Below are positions 53,845-62,892 of a DNA stretch of 64,000 nt, piece by piece. The stretch's first letter is position 1; each line of letters begins with the position of its first letter. Source of the stretch: Mesorhizobium_B sp964242945 (lineage in GTDB: Bacteria; Pseudomonadota; Alphaproteobacteria; Rhizobiales; Rhizobiaceae). The notes under the pieces were generated by a model, which saw only the letters and a program-made list of their open reading frames with translations, had not been told where the DNA came from and made no database searches. The position numbers were made by a program, and so were the translations under genes. The stretch is taken from contig CAXTCF010000002.1 of the NCBI GenBank assembly GCA_964242945.1, positions 1 to 64,000 of the forward strand, read 5' to 3'.

Positions 53845-54892
53845 TTTTCCTCTTCTTAGAAGCTTCTCCGCCCAACCGCTTCAATGCCGCCATGCCCCGC
53901 AGCCAATCCCGGATCGGCTGCGCAGGAAATCCGCCCCACCTGGAGCCCGATGGCACGTCGCCGATTACGCCGCTGGCGGCGGCAAGCTGAACGTTGGAGC
54001 CGACGGCGATGTGATCAGCGATCCCGACGCGACCGCCGAGGAGGCAGTTGTCCCCTACCGTCACGGAGCCTGAAATTCCGGTATGGCTGGCGATCAGGCA
54101 ATTGCGGCCTATGCGGACATTGTGCGCGATCTGCACGAGGTTGTCGATCTTGGTGTTTTCGCCGATCACCGTGTCCGCCAGCGCGCCGCGGTCTATCGTC
54201 GTGCAGGCGCCGATCTCCACTCCGTCCTGGATCACCACCCGGCCGAGTTGCGGCATCTTTTCCGCACCATCAGGACCCGGCACATAGCCGAAGCCGTCCT
54301 GGCCTAGTTGGCTGCCGCTGTGGATTATGACTCGATTGCCGAGAAGCGCGTTCTGGACGCTGGCGTTCGGCCCGATGAAGCAATCCCGGCCGATGCGGCA
54401 ATCCCGCCCGATCGCGGCATTGGGGGCGATCACGGTGTTGCCGCCGATCTGCGCGCCGGGACCGACGACGGCACCGGCTTCCACCACGACGCCTTCCTCC
54501 AGCATCGCGGAGGTATCGACGAAAGCGGTCGGCGCGATGCCGCGCTTGCCTGTGATCGGCTCTGGCGAGGCGCCTGCGGGGTAGATCAATCGCGCAATCG
54601 CAGCGAAGGCGCGTTGCGGTGCATCCGAGATGAGAACGGCGACGCTGTCCGGTATGCGAGGCGCAAGCTCGGCGTCGCAGAGCACGGCCGCAGCCTTGAG
54701 CCCCGTCAAGCTTTGCAGGGATTGTTTCCCCTCGGCGAAAACAAGGTCGCCCGCAGCCGCACCGTCCAGGGCTGCCACGCCTCGGATCGTCACCCCGGCC
54801 TGGTCGGAACGCAACAGGCGCGCGCCGACCAGTTCCGCTGCTTCGGCAGCGGAGATCGACCTGACGGGGGAGAAGAAGGAAAATCCATTCAT
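53828..54892 (-). CDS. lpxD: UDP-3-O-acylglucosamine N-acyltransferase
   Basis: The 354-residue trimer-forming enzyme adds the second acyl chain. The N-terminal uridine-binding domain (VTIRGVAALDGAAAGDLVFAE split across adjoining motifs) is followed by hexapeptide repeats and the catalytic histidine in LVQIAHNVRIGRNCLI. ATG 54892 begins MNGFSFFSP; no good ribosome binding site precedes it, and the assembly gap lies 51 bp upstream, so the start should be treated with some caution. Confidence 0.95.
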   Translation of the reverse strand: MNGFSFFSPVRSISAAEAAELVGARLLRSDQAGVTIRGVAALDGAAAGDLVFAEGKQSLQSLTGLKAAAVLCDAELAPRIPDSVAVLISDAPQRAFAAIARLIYPAGASPEPITGKRGIAPTAFVDTSAMLEEGVVVEAGAVVGPGAQIGGNTVIAPNAAIGRDCRIGRDCFIGPNASVQNALLGNRVIIHSGSQLGQDGFGYVPGPDGAEKMPQLGRVVIQDGVEIGACTTIDRGALADTVIGENTKIDNLVQIAHNVRIGRNCLIASHTGISGSVTVGDNCLLGGRVGIADHIAVGSNVQLAAASGVIGDVPSGSRWGGFPAQPIRDWLRGMAALKRLGGEASKKRKNAGNV

Positions 54893-54942
54893 GAAAAAGA
54901 AGCGGCCGGGCGGCCAGCAGGCCGGCCGGGGGGGGGGTGACT

Positions 54943-54952
54943 NNNNNNNNNN
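54943..54952. other. Run of ten Ns (assembly gap)
   Basis: Ten undetermined bases lie between bamA and lpxD. They are flanked by a run of nine to ten Gs on the left and eight Cs on the right, and the left flank is rich in GGCC palindromes, a context that commonly breaks assemblies. True gap length is unknown. Confidence 0.98.
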
Positions 54953-54991
54953 CCCCCCCACTCTGCTGGGATCACTACTGCATCGGCAGCG

Positions 54992-57337
54992 TCAAAAGCG
55001 GCTGGAGATGCCGAAGTTGAAATTCTGTTCTTCGTCGCTGTCCTCTTTCTTGACCGGCACGACGTAGTCTACGCGCAGCGGTCCGAACGGCGACGCCCAG
55101 ATGATGCCGGCACCTACCGAGGCGCGGAGCGACGAATCGACTGAGACGATCGGATCCGGGTCAGAGTCCGCTTCATTGCCGTATAAGGTCGCCGCGTCGG
55201 CAAAGAGCGCGCCTTTCAGGCCGAAGCTTTCCGGCGTGAAGGGGAGCGGAAACTGTGCCTCGGCAGAAGCGTTGAAGTAGGTGGTACCGCCGAGATAGTC
55301 GAAGTCGCCGTCAGGTGCGACTGCGGCAGGACCAAGCTTGCCGGCCTGGAAACCGCGGATGATGCGATCGCTGCTGCGGAACTGATCGAACACGCGCAGG
55401 CCGTTATCGCCGTAGCTCGTAACATAGCCTGCGCCTGCCGTCAGGATGCCGACGACGTCATACTCTTCCGACAAGGTCTGGTACAGTGTGTTGCGTGTCG
55501 TGAACTTCACCCACTCCGCGTCCCCGCCCAGGCCGGCAGCTTCCACAGAGCCCGTAAGGAAAAGACCGGAGTGGGGGTTTTTCACGTCGTCGATCGTGTT
55601 GAAGGCCAACAATCCCGAAACCGACGACTTTACCCAGGGGCTGTCTTCGACCGCGTTCACGATAGCCGTGGCCACGTCGCCAGCGCTGTCGTCGAGATCA
55701 TAGTCTTCCACGGTATAGTTGTAGGCGATCTGCGAGGAGAGATCGTCGGTGATCGGCAGGCCGAAGCGGATGGTGCCGCCGGTCAGCTCGGAGTCGTAGT
55801 TGTCGTAGTCGCGCGTCGAGTGATAGATGTCGAAGCCCGCCGCGATACGGCGTCCCAGGAAATAGGGTTCGGTGAAGGACAGCTTGTAGTCGCGCGAATT
55901 CTTGCCGCCTCCGGCCGTGAACGCGATGTACTGACCACGGCCGAGGAAGTTCTTCTCGGAAATGCCGCCTTCCACGGAGGGCCCGGCTGAATCGCCGCCC
56001 GTCGTGTAGCCCGCACCGATGTTGAACGCGCCGGTCGATTTCTCGGCGACATCCACGACGAGCACGACCTGATCCGGCTCGCTGCCGGGCGCGGTCGAGA
56101 CATCCACTTTGTCGAAGAAGCCGAGAGCCTCCAGCCGCTTCTTGGCGCGCTGGATCAGAACCTGGTTGAACGCATCGCCTTCACTGACGTCGAACTCGCG
56201 GCGGATCACGTAGTCGCGCGTCCGCGTGTTGCCGCGAATTTCGATGCGCTCGACATAGGTGCGCGGCCCCTGGTCGATCGAATACACGATGGAGACTTTG
56301 CGGTTTTCCAAGCTGCGGTCGCCGCGGGGCGTTACCTGGGCGAAGGCATAGCCCAAACCGGCCATGCGCTCGGTCAGAGCAATGATCGTGTCTTCGACGT
56401 CCTCCGCGCTGTAGGTCTCGCCCGATCGCGTCTTTATAAGCGAACCGAGCGTGTTCGTATCGACGTCCGCGATCGTGCTCTCGACTGAGATGTCGCCAAA
56501 CGTATAGCGCTCGCCTTCGTCCACGGTGATGTTGATGGTGTACTGATTCGTCGTGGCGTCGAGGTCGGCCGACGACGATACGACCTGGAAGTCGGCGTAG
56601 CCGTGGTTGAAATAGAACCGCCTCAGGGCTTCCTCGTCGGCGCGCAGCCGCTGCTCGTCGTAAACGTCGTCGCGGAACAGGAAGGACAGGAAGTTGGACC
56701 GCTTGGTCGAGATGAGCTCTCCAAGGCGCCGATCGCTGTAGGCATTGTTGCCGATGAAGTTGATCGACGTGATCTTGGTACGGTCGCCTTCGTTGACTTC
56801 GAAAACAACGTTCACGCGGTTCTCGCCCAAGTCAACGGTGCGGGCGGTTACGGTGGCATCGTCGCGGCCGATGCTGCGATAGGCCTGCCGGACGGTCTCG
56901 GTGTCCGCGTCGAGCGTGGACTGCGAGAAGGTGCCGCGCGGCTTCAGCTGCACCGCTTGGGAAAGCTGCGCGTCCTTGATCTTCTTGTTGCCCTGGAAGA
57001 GCACCTGATTGACGACCTGGTATTCCTGAACCGTGACGACCAGCGTCGAGCCGGCCTGGTCGATGCTCACATCGGAGAACAGCCCGGTAGCGAAGAGGCG
57101 CTTGGTCGCGGCATCGAGATCGCCGCCGGAATAAGAGGCGCCGGGCGTGATGCCGACATAGTCACGGATCGTCGCGGCATCGACACGTTGATTTCCGCGC
57201 ACATCGATGTTGCGGAAGCTGGCAGCTACGGCGGACTCAACACTGACAAAACCCACAAATGCGGCACCGGACAAAACCAGACCCGCAGACAAAGCAACCG
57301 CAGAGGCGGCGCTCAACAAACCCGAAGCTGCCTTCAT
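54992..57337 (-). CDS. bamA: Outer membrane protein assembly factor BamA
   Basis: The 781-residue Omp85 protein inserts beta-barrel proteins in the outer membrane. A signal peptide (GLLSAASAVALSAGLVLSGA) precedes five POTRA domains beginning FRNIDVRGNQRVDAATI and ending near residue 420. The barrel has the RGF-type motif IIRGFQAGKLGP and ends NFGISSRF with the terminal phenylalanine. ATG 57337 is chosen; a TTG at 57349 is open. Confidence 0.96.
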   Translation of the reverse strand: MKAASGLLSAASAVALSAGLVLSGAAFVGFVSVESAVAASFRNIDVRGNQRVDAATIRDYVGITPGASYSGGDLDAATKRLFATGLFSDVSIDQAGSTLVVTVQEYQVVNQVLFQGNKKIKDAQLSQAVQLKPRGTFSQSTLDADTETVRQAYRSIGRDDATVTARTVDLGENRVNVVFEVNEGDRTKITSINFIGNNAYSDRRLGELISTKRSNFLSFLFRDDVYDEQRLRADEEALRRFYFNHGYADFQVVSSSADLDATTNQYTINITVDEGERYTFGDISVESTIADVDTNTLGSLIKTRSGETYSAEDVEDTIIALTERMAGLGYAFAQVTPRGDRSLENRKVSIVYSIDQGPRTYVERIEIRGNTRTRDYVIRREFDVSEGDAFNQVLIQRAKKRLEALGFFDKVDVSTAPGSEPDQVVLVVDVAEKSTGAFNIGAGYTTGGDSAGPSVEGGISEKNFLGRGQYIAFTAGGGKNSRDYKLSFTEPYFLGRRIAAGFDIYHSTRDYDNYDSELTGGTIRFGLPITDDLSSQIAYNYTVEDYDLDDSAGDVATAIVNAVEDSPWVKSSVSGLLAFNTIDDVKNPHSGLFLTGSVEAAGLGGDAEWVKFTTRNTLYQTLSEEYDVVGILTAGAGYVTSYGDNGLRVFDQFRSSDRIIRGFQAGKLGPAAVAPDGDFDYLGGTTYFNASAEAQFPLPFTPESFGLKGALFADAATLYGNEADSDPDPIVSVDSSLRASVGAGIIWASPFGPLRVDYVVPVKKEDSDEEQNFNFGISSRF

Positions 57338-57552
57338 AGGGCGATTCAACCTTTTCTCGAAATCCCCGAAGCGAGAAATCCGGACATTACGGCCCCAACC
57401 CGAGCACCCGTCTTATCCGTATTCTCCCTACACGCAAGGTTTCTGGTTAATTTGCATTTACTAAGAGCGCCGGGCGTGGCTTTTGCGTCACGCTGATCCA
57501 CCGCATGGTGAACCGGGGGTAAACAGCACGACCGCCTTTCCCCCAGCTTGCC

Positions 57553-58692
57553 TCAGCAGCCAAAGAGGTCATTCCAGAACACGAAGCCCATGAAGGCGAG
57601 AACCAGAAAAAAGCCGGCGCGATAGACCGCCTCCATGGCGCGTTCCGACACCGGACGGCCCTTCACGGCTTCCGCTGAGTAGAACAACATGTTCCCGCAA
57701 TCAAAAAAAAAAATCGGCAGAAGGTTCAGGATGCCGATGCCGACGGAAAGCAGCGCGACAAGCTGAACCAGCCACCCGAAACCCAGTGCGGCGGCTTTGC
57801 CTGCCATGCCGGCGATTCGCACGGGTCCGCCCAGCTGGCACTTGTCCTCGCGCCCGGCGGCAAGGCGGGTCAGGAACTGGCCGGTGCGCGCCACGACGCT
57901 TGCCGTTTCCTTCACGGCCTCCATCAACGCTTGGCCGGGAGTGAACTCCACGACGCGCGGATTGCCCGATTCGGGCGTGTTGACCACGCCCAGCGTTCCG
58001 ATCCGCACCGAGTTGCCGAGAGCGTCCGTTTGGGGCGACAGCTTTGGTGTCGCCACGAGTTTCACGTCGGTGTTCCCACGACGCATCACGAAGGAGAGCG
58101 GGTCGCCGGCGCGGCCCGATACGATGCGCTGAACATCGCCGAATGATGCGACGGACTCGCCGTCGATGCTCACAAAGCGGTCGCCGGGCTGGAAGCCCGC
58201 CACTGCTGCCGCGCTGTCCGGCTGCACCTGGGAAACGACGGGATCGACAACCACCCGGCCGTAAAGCGAGAACACCACCGCAAAAACGGCGATGGTCAGC
58301 AGGAAGTTGAACAGGGGGCCGGCGAACACGGTAAGCGCGCGCTTCCAGACGGGTTGCGCGTGAAAGGCGACGGTGCGCTCCGCGTCGGTCAGCGCGCTCA
58401 TCTCCTCGGCGCTCGGCGTGCTCGTGGCGCTCATGTCGCCGACGAACTTGACATAGCCGCCCAACGGAATGGCCGACAGCTTCCAGCGCGTGCCGCGGCG
58501 GTCGTTGAAGCCGATCAGTTCCGGTCCGAACCCGATCGAGAAAGCGCGCACGCCGATGCCGCACCAGCGTCCGACGAGATAGTGGCCCATCTCATGAACG
58601 AAGACGACGACAGTCAGCACGAAGAGAAAGGGAACCAGCGTTCCCAGGATCAGGCCGTGCGTTCCGAAAAGTGATGAAAGCAAAGAACTCAA
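57553..58692 (-). CDS. rseP: Site-2 protease RseP, with altered second motif
   Basis: The 379-residue M50 membrane protease cleaves anti-sigma factors and signal-peptide remnants. The zinc motif HEMGH is at residues 33-37, and a PDZ domain spans about 135-220 (GFQPGDRFVSIDGE). The second conserved motif, usually NLLPIPVLDGGH, reads NLLPIFFFDCGN. The third zinc ligand Asp331 remains, but proline, leucine, glycine and histidine are lost over a run of 11 identical bases (57703-57713). The start is TTG 58692, matching other members in length. Confidence 0.93.
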   Translation of the reverse strand: MSSLLSSLFGTHGLILGTLVPFLFVLTVVVFVHEMGHYLVGRWCGIGVRAFSIGFGPELIGFNDRRGTRWKLSAIPLGGYVKFVGDMSATSTPSAEEMSALTDAERTVAFHAQPVWKRALTVFAGPLFNFLLTIAVFAVVFSLYGRVVVDPVVSQVQPDSAAAVAGFQPGDRFVSIDGESVASFGDVQRIVSGRAGDPLSFVMRRGNTDVKLVATPKLSPQTDALGNSVRIGTLGVVNTPESGNPRVVEFTPGQALMEAVKETASVVARTGQFLTRLAAGREDKCQLGGPVRIAGMAGKAAALGFGWLVQLVALLSVGIGILNLLPIFFFDCGNMLFYSAEAVKGRPVSERAMEAVYRAGFFLVLAFMGFVFWNDLFGC

Positions 58693-58775
58693 CCCAAAGT
58701 CCCGGCGAAAGCGGACCGCTTAACTTGTTATCTGGGAAACAAGATGGCCAGGGATCGCCACAGCCCGGCGAAGCG

Positions 58776-59627
58776 TCAACCCCTGAACAACCAAGCGGCC
58801 GGATCCCCTCCTCCGCTCAGGAGGAGACCCGCCCCGTATAGAGCAACCGCTGCCGCGACAAGCCCATCGACCCGGTCCATCACGCCACCGTGTCCCGATA
58901 TGAGCTTGCCGGAATCCTTCACGCCTGCCCGCCGCTTGACCCACGACTCGAAGAGGTCGCCGGCCTGAGACACGGCTGAAAGCAGAAGGGCGAGGCCCGC
59001 CAGTTCGCCCAAGTACGCCGCACCGGCCGTATAAGCCACCCCGATGGCTGCCGCGATGCCGGCAACCGCACCGCCGACCGCGCCGCTCCACGTCTTTCCC
59101 GGCGAAATCGCCGGGGCGAGTTTCGGCCCGCCGACTGCCCGTCCCACGAAGTAAGCGAAAATGTCCGTCGCCCACACCACGGCAAAAAGCAGGAGGATCG
59201 CCCAAAACCCGTTTCTGTCGCCGTTCCGCAGGAACGTCATGGCAAGGCAGGGCAGCAGCGCGTAAACAAAGCCGGCCAGCGTCCAACGCCACGAACCATA
59301 GATCAGTCCCGCCAGCAGGCAGAGGAGGATCGCGCCCCCTGCAACCGGCAGCGGGGCAAGCCAGCCGCCGAGTGCAAGGGCCAGAGCGAGCACAAGCAGG
59401 CCGGCTGAAATCAGCTGATGGTTGCGGTCGGCCCAGGGTTTCGTCATCGCGCACCATTCGAAGAAGATGGCGCAGGCGAAAACGGCACAGAGCAGCTTGA
59501 ACGCCCAGCCGCCGGTCCACGTGGCGCCTATCGCCGCACCGCCAAGGACGAGACCGGAAAGAGTGCGAAGCTGGAGATTGCTCAAACGTCTGCCGGGCGG
59601 GATCGAACTACCCGTGGGCACGCTCAT
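58776..59627 (-). CDS. cdsA: Phosphatidate cytidylyltransferase
   Basis: The 283-residue membrane enzyme makes CDP-diacylglycerol. Eight or so hydrophobic helices are visible. The signature SWVKRRAGVKDSGKLISGHG followed by GVMDRVDG is complete. ATG 59627 overlaps the uppS stop (ATGA). Confidence 0.96.
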   Translation of the reverse strand: MSVPTGSSIPPGRRLSNLQLRTLSGLVLGGAAIGATWTGGWAFKLLCAVFACAIFFEWCAMTKPWADRNHQLISAGLLVLALALALGGWLAPLPVAGGAILLCLLAGLIYGSWRWTLAGFVYALLPCLAMTFLRNGDRNGFWAILLLFAVVWATDIFAYFVGRAVGGPKLAPAISPGKTWSGAVGGAVAGIAAAIGVAYTAGAAYLGELAGLALLLSAVSQAGDLFESWVKRRAGVKDSGKLISGHGGVMDRVDGLVAAAVALYGAGLLLSGGGDPAAWLFRG

Positions 59628-60343
59628 GATGCGACGTCGCGCGCCGCCAAGCCGCCGAACCGCCGTTCGCGCTGCCCAAAGGTTTTCACGGCTTCCGTGA
59701 GTTCCCGCTCCCCAAAATCGGGCCACGGGCAGGGCAGGAAAACAAGCTCGGCATAGGCGGCTTGCCAGACCAGGAAATTGGACAGCCGCATCTCGCCGCT
59801 GGTGCGGATCACCAGATCCGGATCGGGCATGTAGGCCGTGTCGAGCTGGTCGGAGAAAAACTGAGCAGAAATGTCGTCGGGATGAATGTCGCCCGTGGCG
59901 ACGGCGTGAGCCAGACGGCGCGCGGCGCGCAGGATCTCGTCGCGACCGCCGTAGTTGAAGGCGATCACGAGGTTGAGCTTCGTGTTGCCGCGGGTGAGCG
60001 CCTCGGCCTCCTCAAGCAAGCGCACGATATCCTTCGCAAGGCCGGCGCGGTCGCCGATCACGCGCACGCGAACGTTGCTGGCGTGCAGCTCTGCAAGGTC
60101 GCGGCGGATGAACAGCTTGAGCAAGCCCATGAGGTCGCTGACTTCCGCTTGCGGCCGCGACCAGTTCTCCGAGGAGAAGGCATAGACAGTCAGCCACTCC
60201 ACGCCGATGTCGCCCGCGGCGCGCACCGTGCGGCGCAGCGCTTCGACGCCCGCCCGGTGGCCGGCAAAGCGCGGCAGGCCGCGGGCTTTCGCCCAGCGTC
60301 CGTTGCCGTCCATGATGACTGCCACATGCGCAGGTACAGCCAC
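59624..60343 (-). CDS. uppS: Undecaprenyl diphosphate synthase
   Basis: The 239-residue cis-prenyltransferase makes the lipid carrier for cell-wall synthesis. VAVIMDGNGRWAKARGLPR has the catalytic Asp, and LTVYAFSSENWSRP and DLVIRTSGEMRLSNFLVWQ follow. GTG 60343 has GAGGGGG six bases upstream and is preferred. Confidence 0.96.
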   Translation of the reverse strand: MAVPAHVAVIMDGNGRWAKARGLPRFAGHRAGVEALRRTVRAAGDIGVEWLTVYAFSSENWSRPQAEVSDLMGLLKLFIRRDLAELHASNVRVRVIGDRAGLAKDIVRLLEEAEALTRGNTKLNLVIAFNYGGRDEILRAARRLAHAVATGDIHPDDISAQFFSDQLDTAYMPDPDLVIRTSGEMRLSNFLVWQAAYAELVFLPCPWPDFGERELTEAVKTFGQRERRFGGLAARDVAS

Positions 60344-60386
60344 GTCAACCCCCTCACCGCCCCACTGCCAAGCCGTCGGGCAGGCT

Positions 60387-60947
60387 TCAGACCTGCATGA
60401 TCTCGGCCTGCTTCTCGTCAAGCATGGTCTCGATCACGGAAATCGTCCCATCCGTCATCTTCTGCACGCGATCACCCTGCGCGCGCGAATCGTCCTGGCC
60501 CAGAGAGCCATCCTTTTCGGCTTTTTTCAGTTGCTCCATCGCGTCGCGACGCACGTGCCGCGCGGCGACCTTGGCACTTTCGGCATATTGATGGGCAATT
60601 TTTACCAGTTCCTTGCGCCGCTGCTCGTTTAATTCCGGCAGAGGGATGCGCAAGGTGGACCCATCGACGATCGGGTTGAAGCCGAGATTGGACTCGCGGA
60701 TGGCCCGATCGACGGCGCCGACCATGGAACGATCCCAGACCGAAACGGCAATCATGCGCGGCTCCGGCACCGTGACGTTCGCCACCTGGTTCAAAGGCAT
60801 GGCAGTGCCGTAGGCCTGCACCTGCACGGGATCGAGCAGATTGCTCGAAGCGCGCCCGGTGCGAAGCGAAGCGAGATCGGTCTTGAAGGCGCTGACCGCA
60901 CCGTCCATCCGGCGCTGCACATCCCCGAAATCAACGTCTTTGCTCAC
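60387..60947 (-). CDS. frr: Ribosome recycling factor
   Basis: The 186-residue factor splits post-termination ribosomes with EF-G. RTGRASSNLLDPVQVQAYG, LNQVANVTVPEPRMI and RRKELVKIAHQYAESAKVA are characteristic. It sits between pyrH and uppS as in other rhizobia. Confidence 0.98.
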   Translation of the reverse strand: MSKDVDFGDVQRRMDGAVSAFKTDLASLRTGRASSNLLDPVQVQAYGTAMPLNQVANVTVPEPRMIAVSVWDRSMVGAVDRAIRESNLGFNPIVDGSTLRIPLPELNEQRRKELVKIAHQYAESAKVAARHVRRDAMEQLKKAEKDGSLGQDDSRAQGDRVQKMTDGTISVIETMLDEKQAEIMQV

Positions 60948-60976
60948 GGTACGCTTCTCCCTAACAGTTGCGGCGG

Positions 60977-61699
60977 TCAGCTGTCGGCCACGATGGTGCG
61001 GCGCCCGCCGCCGCGCAGGACCGCGCCGAGCCCGCCTTTCTCCTGGATCGAATAGACGATTATCGGAATATGGTTTTCACGGGCAAGAGCGATCGCGGCA
61101 GTATCCATGATCGCCAATCCCTGCCCCAGGACCTCGTCGTGGCTGATGCGATCGAAGCGCACCGCGTTCGGGTCCTTCTTCGGGTCGGCCGAATAGACGC
61201 CGTCCACCTGCGTCGCCTTGAACAGGGCGTCGGCGCCGATCTCGGCGGCGCGCAAGGCGGCCGCCGTGTCGGTCGTGAAGAAGGGATTGCCCGTGCCGCC
61301 GGCGAACAGCACCACCTTGCCGGCGTTCATGTAAGCGGTAGCCTGACGCTGCGAAAAGCTTTCGCAGAGTTCAGGCATGGCGATGGCGGATAGAACCACG
61401 GCATCCACGCCGATCTTCACCAGCGACGTGCGCAACGCCAGCGAGTTGATCACCGTGGCCAGCATGCCCATGTGGTCGCCCGTCACGCGGTCGCCGCCCT
61501 TGGATGCAACCGCCACGCCGCGGAAGATGTTGCCGCCGCCCACGACCACCGCGACATCGACGCCCATCGCCCGCGCTTCGGCGATATCGCCGGCGATGCC
61601 GTCGGCCACGGAAACGTCGATGCCGAAGCCCTGGCTGCCCATCAAGGCCTCGCCGGAGGCTTTCAGGAGCACGCGACGGAAAAGCGGCCGTTCGGACAT
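60977..61699 (-). CDS. pyrH: UMP kinase
   Basis: The 240-residue hexameric kinase phosphorylates UMP. RRVLLKASGEALMGSQGFGI and VVVGGGNIFRGV form the nucleotide site, and MNAGKVVLFAGGTGNPFFTT follows. ATG 61699 matches the family start. It follows the terminator after tsf. Confidence 0.97.
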   Translation of the reverse strand: MSERPLFRRVLLKASGEALMGSQGFGIDVSVADGIAGDIAEARAMGVDVAVVVGGGNIFRGVAVASKGGDRVTGDHMGMLATVINSLALRTSLVKIGVDAVVLSAIAMPELCESFSQRQATAYMNAGKVVLFAGGTGNPFFTTDTAAALRAAEIGADALFKATQVDGVYSADPKKDPNAVRFDRISHDEVLGQGLAIMDTAAIALARENHIPIIVYSIQEKGGLGAVLRGGGRRTIVADS

Positions 61700-61780
61700 C
61701 CAGGCTCCAGAGCAACAACGTTCGGATGGACATGCCGCCCAGAAAATCGGGACCGGCATGCGGCGCGTCGGATACACGAA

Positions 61781-61806
61781 GGGCGCCGGGGTGTCATCCG
61801 GCGCCC
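61781..61806 (-). terminator. Strong hairpin between tsf and pyrH
   Basis: A perfect 9-bp stem GGGCGCCGG / CCGGCGCCC with an eight-base loop. On the minus strand it is followed by TTCGTG, a weak T-tract, so it may attenuate rather than end transcription. The annotated tsf frame runs into it. Confidence 0.6.
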
Positions 61807-62756
61807 GGGTGGAAACAAATGCGGAAAGTATCCGACTTATTGACGGCCGCGGCGCCGTCCGCCGCGCAGTCCGTTTCCTCACGCTCGATGCCCTCGCCGA
61901 GCGCGAAGCGGACGAAGCCGGTGATCGCCGCGGGAGCGCCGATGTCCTTCTCGGCTTCTTTAAGCGCCTTTTCGACGGTCAGGTCCGGGTTCAGGACGAA
62001 AGCCTGCTTGAGCAGCACGACTTCCTCGTAGAACTTGCGCAAACGGCCATCCACCATCTTCTCGATGATGTTCTCCGGCTTGCCGGACTGGCGCGCCTGA
62101 TCGGAGAAGATAGCCTTTTCGCGCTCAACAGCGGCCGGATCGAGGTCCGAAGTGTTCAGCGACAGCGGGTTGGCAGCGGCGACGTGCATCGCAACCTGGC
62201 GCGCAAAAGTGCGGGCGGCTTCCGGATCGCCAGCGGTCTCGATGGAAACCAGGACGCCCAGCTTGCCGAGGTTCTCCGAGACCGAATTGTGGACGTAGGT
62301 CGCCACCGCGCCGGTATCGACTTGCAGCATCTTGGAGCGGCGGAAGCTCAGGTTCTCGCCGATGGTGCCCGCCGCATCCTTGATCGTGTCGGCGGCAGAT
62401 TTCGTCGAGCCGGGGTAGCGCGCCTCGGCAACCGCTTCCGTTTCGCCGCCGACTTCCACGGCAACCTGCGCAACATTGCGCACGATCTGCTGGAAAGCGT
62501 CGTTGCGCGCGACGAAGTCGGTCTCGGAGTTGACTTCGACCACCGCGGCGCCATTGCCTTCGGTTGCCACGCCGATCAGCCCTTCCGCCGCCGTGCGGCC
62601 GGCCTTCTTGTCGGCCTTGGCGATGCCCTTCTTGCGCAGCCAGTCCACCGCGGCTTCCAGGTCGCCGCTGGTCTCGTTCAACGCCGCCTTGCAGTCCATC
62701 ATGCCCGCGCCGGTCAGCTCGCGGAGTTCCTTCACCTGTGCGGCTGAAATAGCCAT
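61794..62756 (-). CDS. tsf: Elongation factor Ts, probable C-terminal frameshift
   Basis: The 320-codon frame encodes the EF-Tu nucleotide exchange factor. MAISAAQVKELRELTGAGMM is the standard start, with an AGAGGTAGAAGAG upstream. VEVNSETDFVARNDAF is the TDFVxR signature. The family end FVRFALGEGIEREETD is normal, but the frame then continues about 25 residues, through KSDTFRICFHPGAG, into the downstream hairpin. An out-of-frame TAA at 61837-61839 lies where the usual stop would be, suggesting one missing base. Confidence 0.95.
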   Translation of the reverse strand: MAISAAQVKELRELTGAGMMDCKAALNETSGDLEAAVDWLRKKGIAKADKKAGRTAAEGLIGVATEGNGAAVVEVNSETDFVARNDAFQQIVRNVAQVAVEVGGETEAVAEARYPGSTKSAADTIKDAAGTIGENLSFRRSKMLQVDTGAVATYVHNSVSENLGKLGVLVSIETAGDPEAARTFARQVAMHVAAANPLSLNTSDLDPAAVEREKAIFSDQARQSGKPENIIEKMVDGRLRKFYEEVVLLKQAFVLNPDLTVEKALKEAEKDIGAPAAITGFVRFALGEGIEREETDCAADGAAAVNKSDTFRICFHPGAG

Positions 62757-62892
62757 CTCTTCTACCTCTTTAAGTCGATGCCGCTCTGATCCCTGAGAGG
62801 CCCAGGCGGCTAAAACGAGTGGCGCACCGCCGGTCAAGCGATACGCCACGAATGCGGAGGCGTGAGCGCCTCTTACGGGAAAGTCGCGACGG

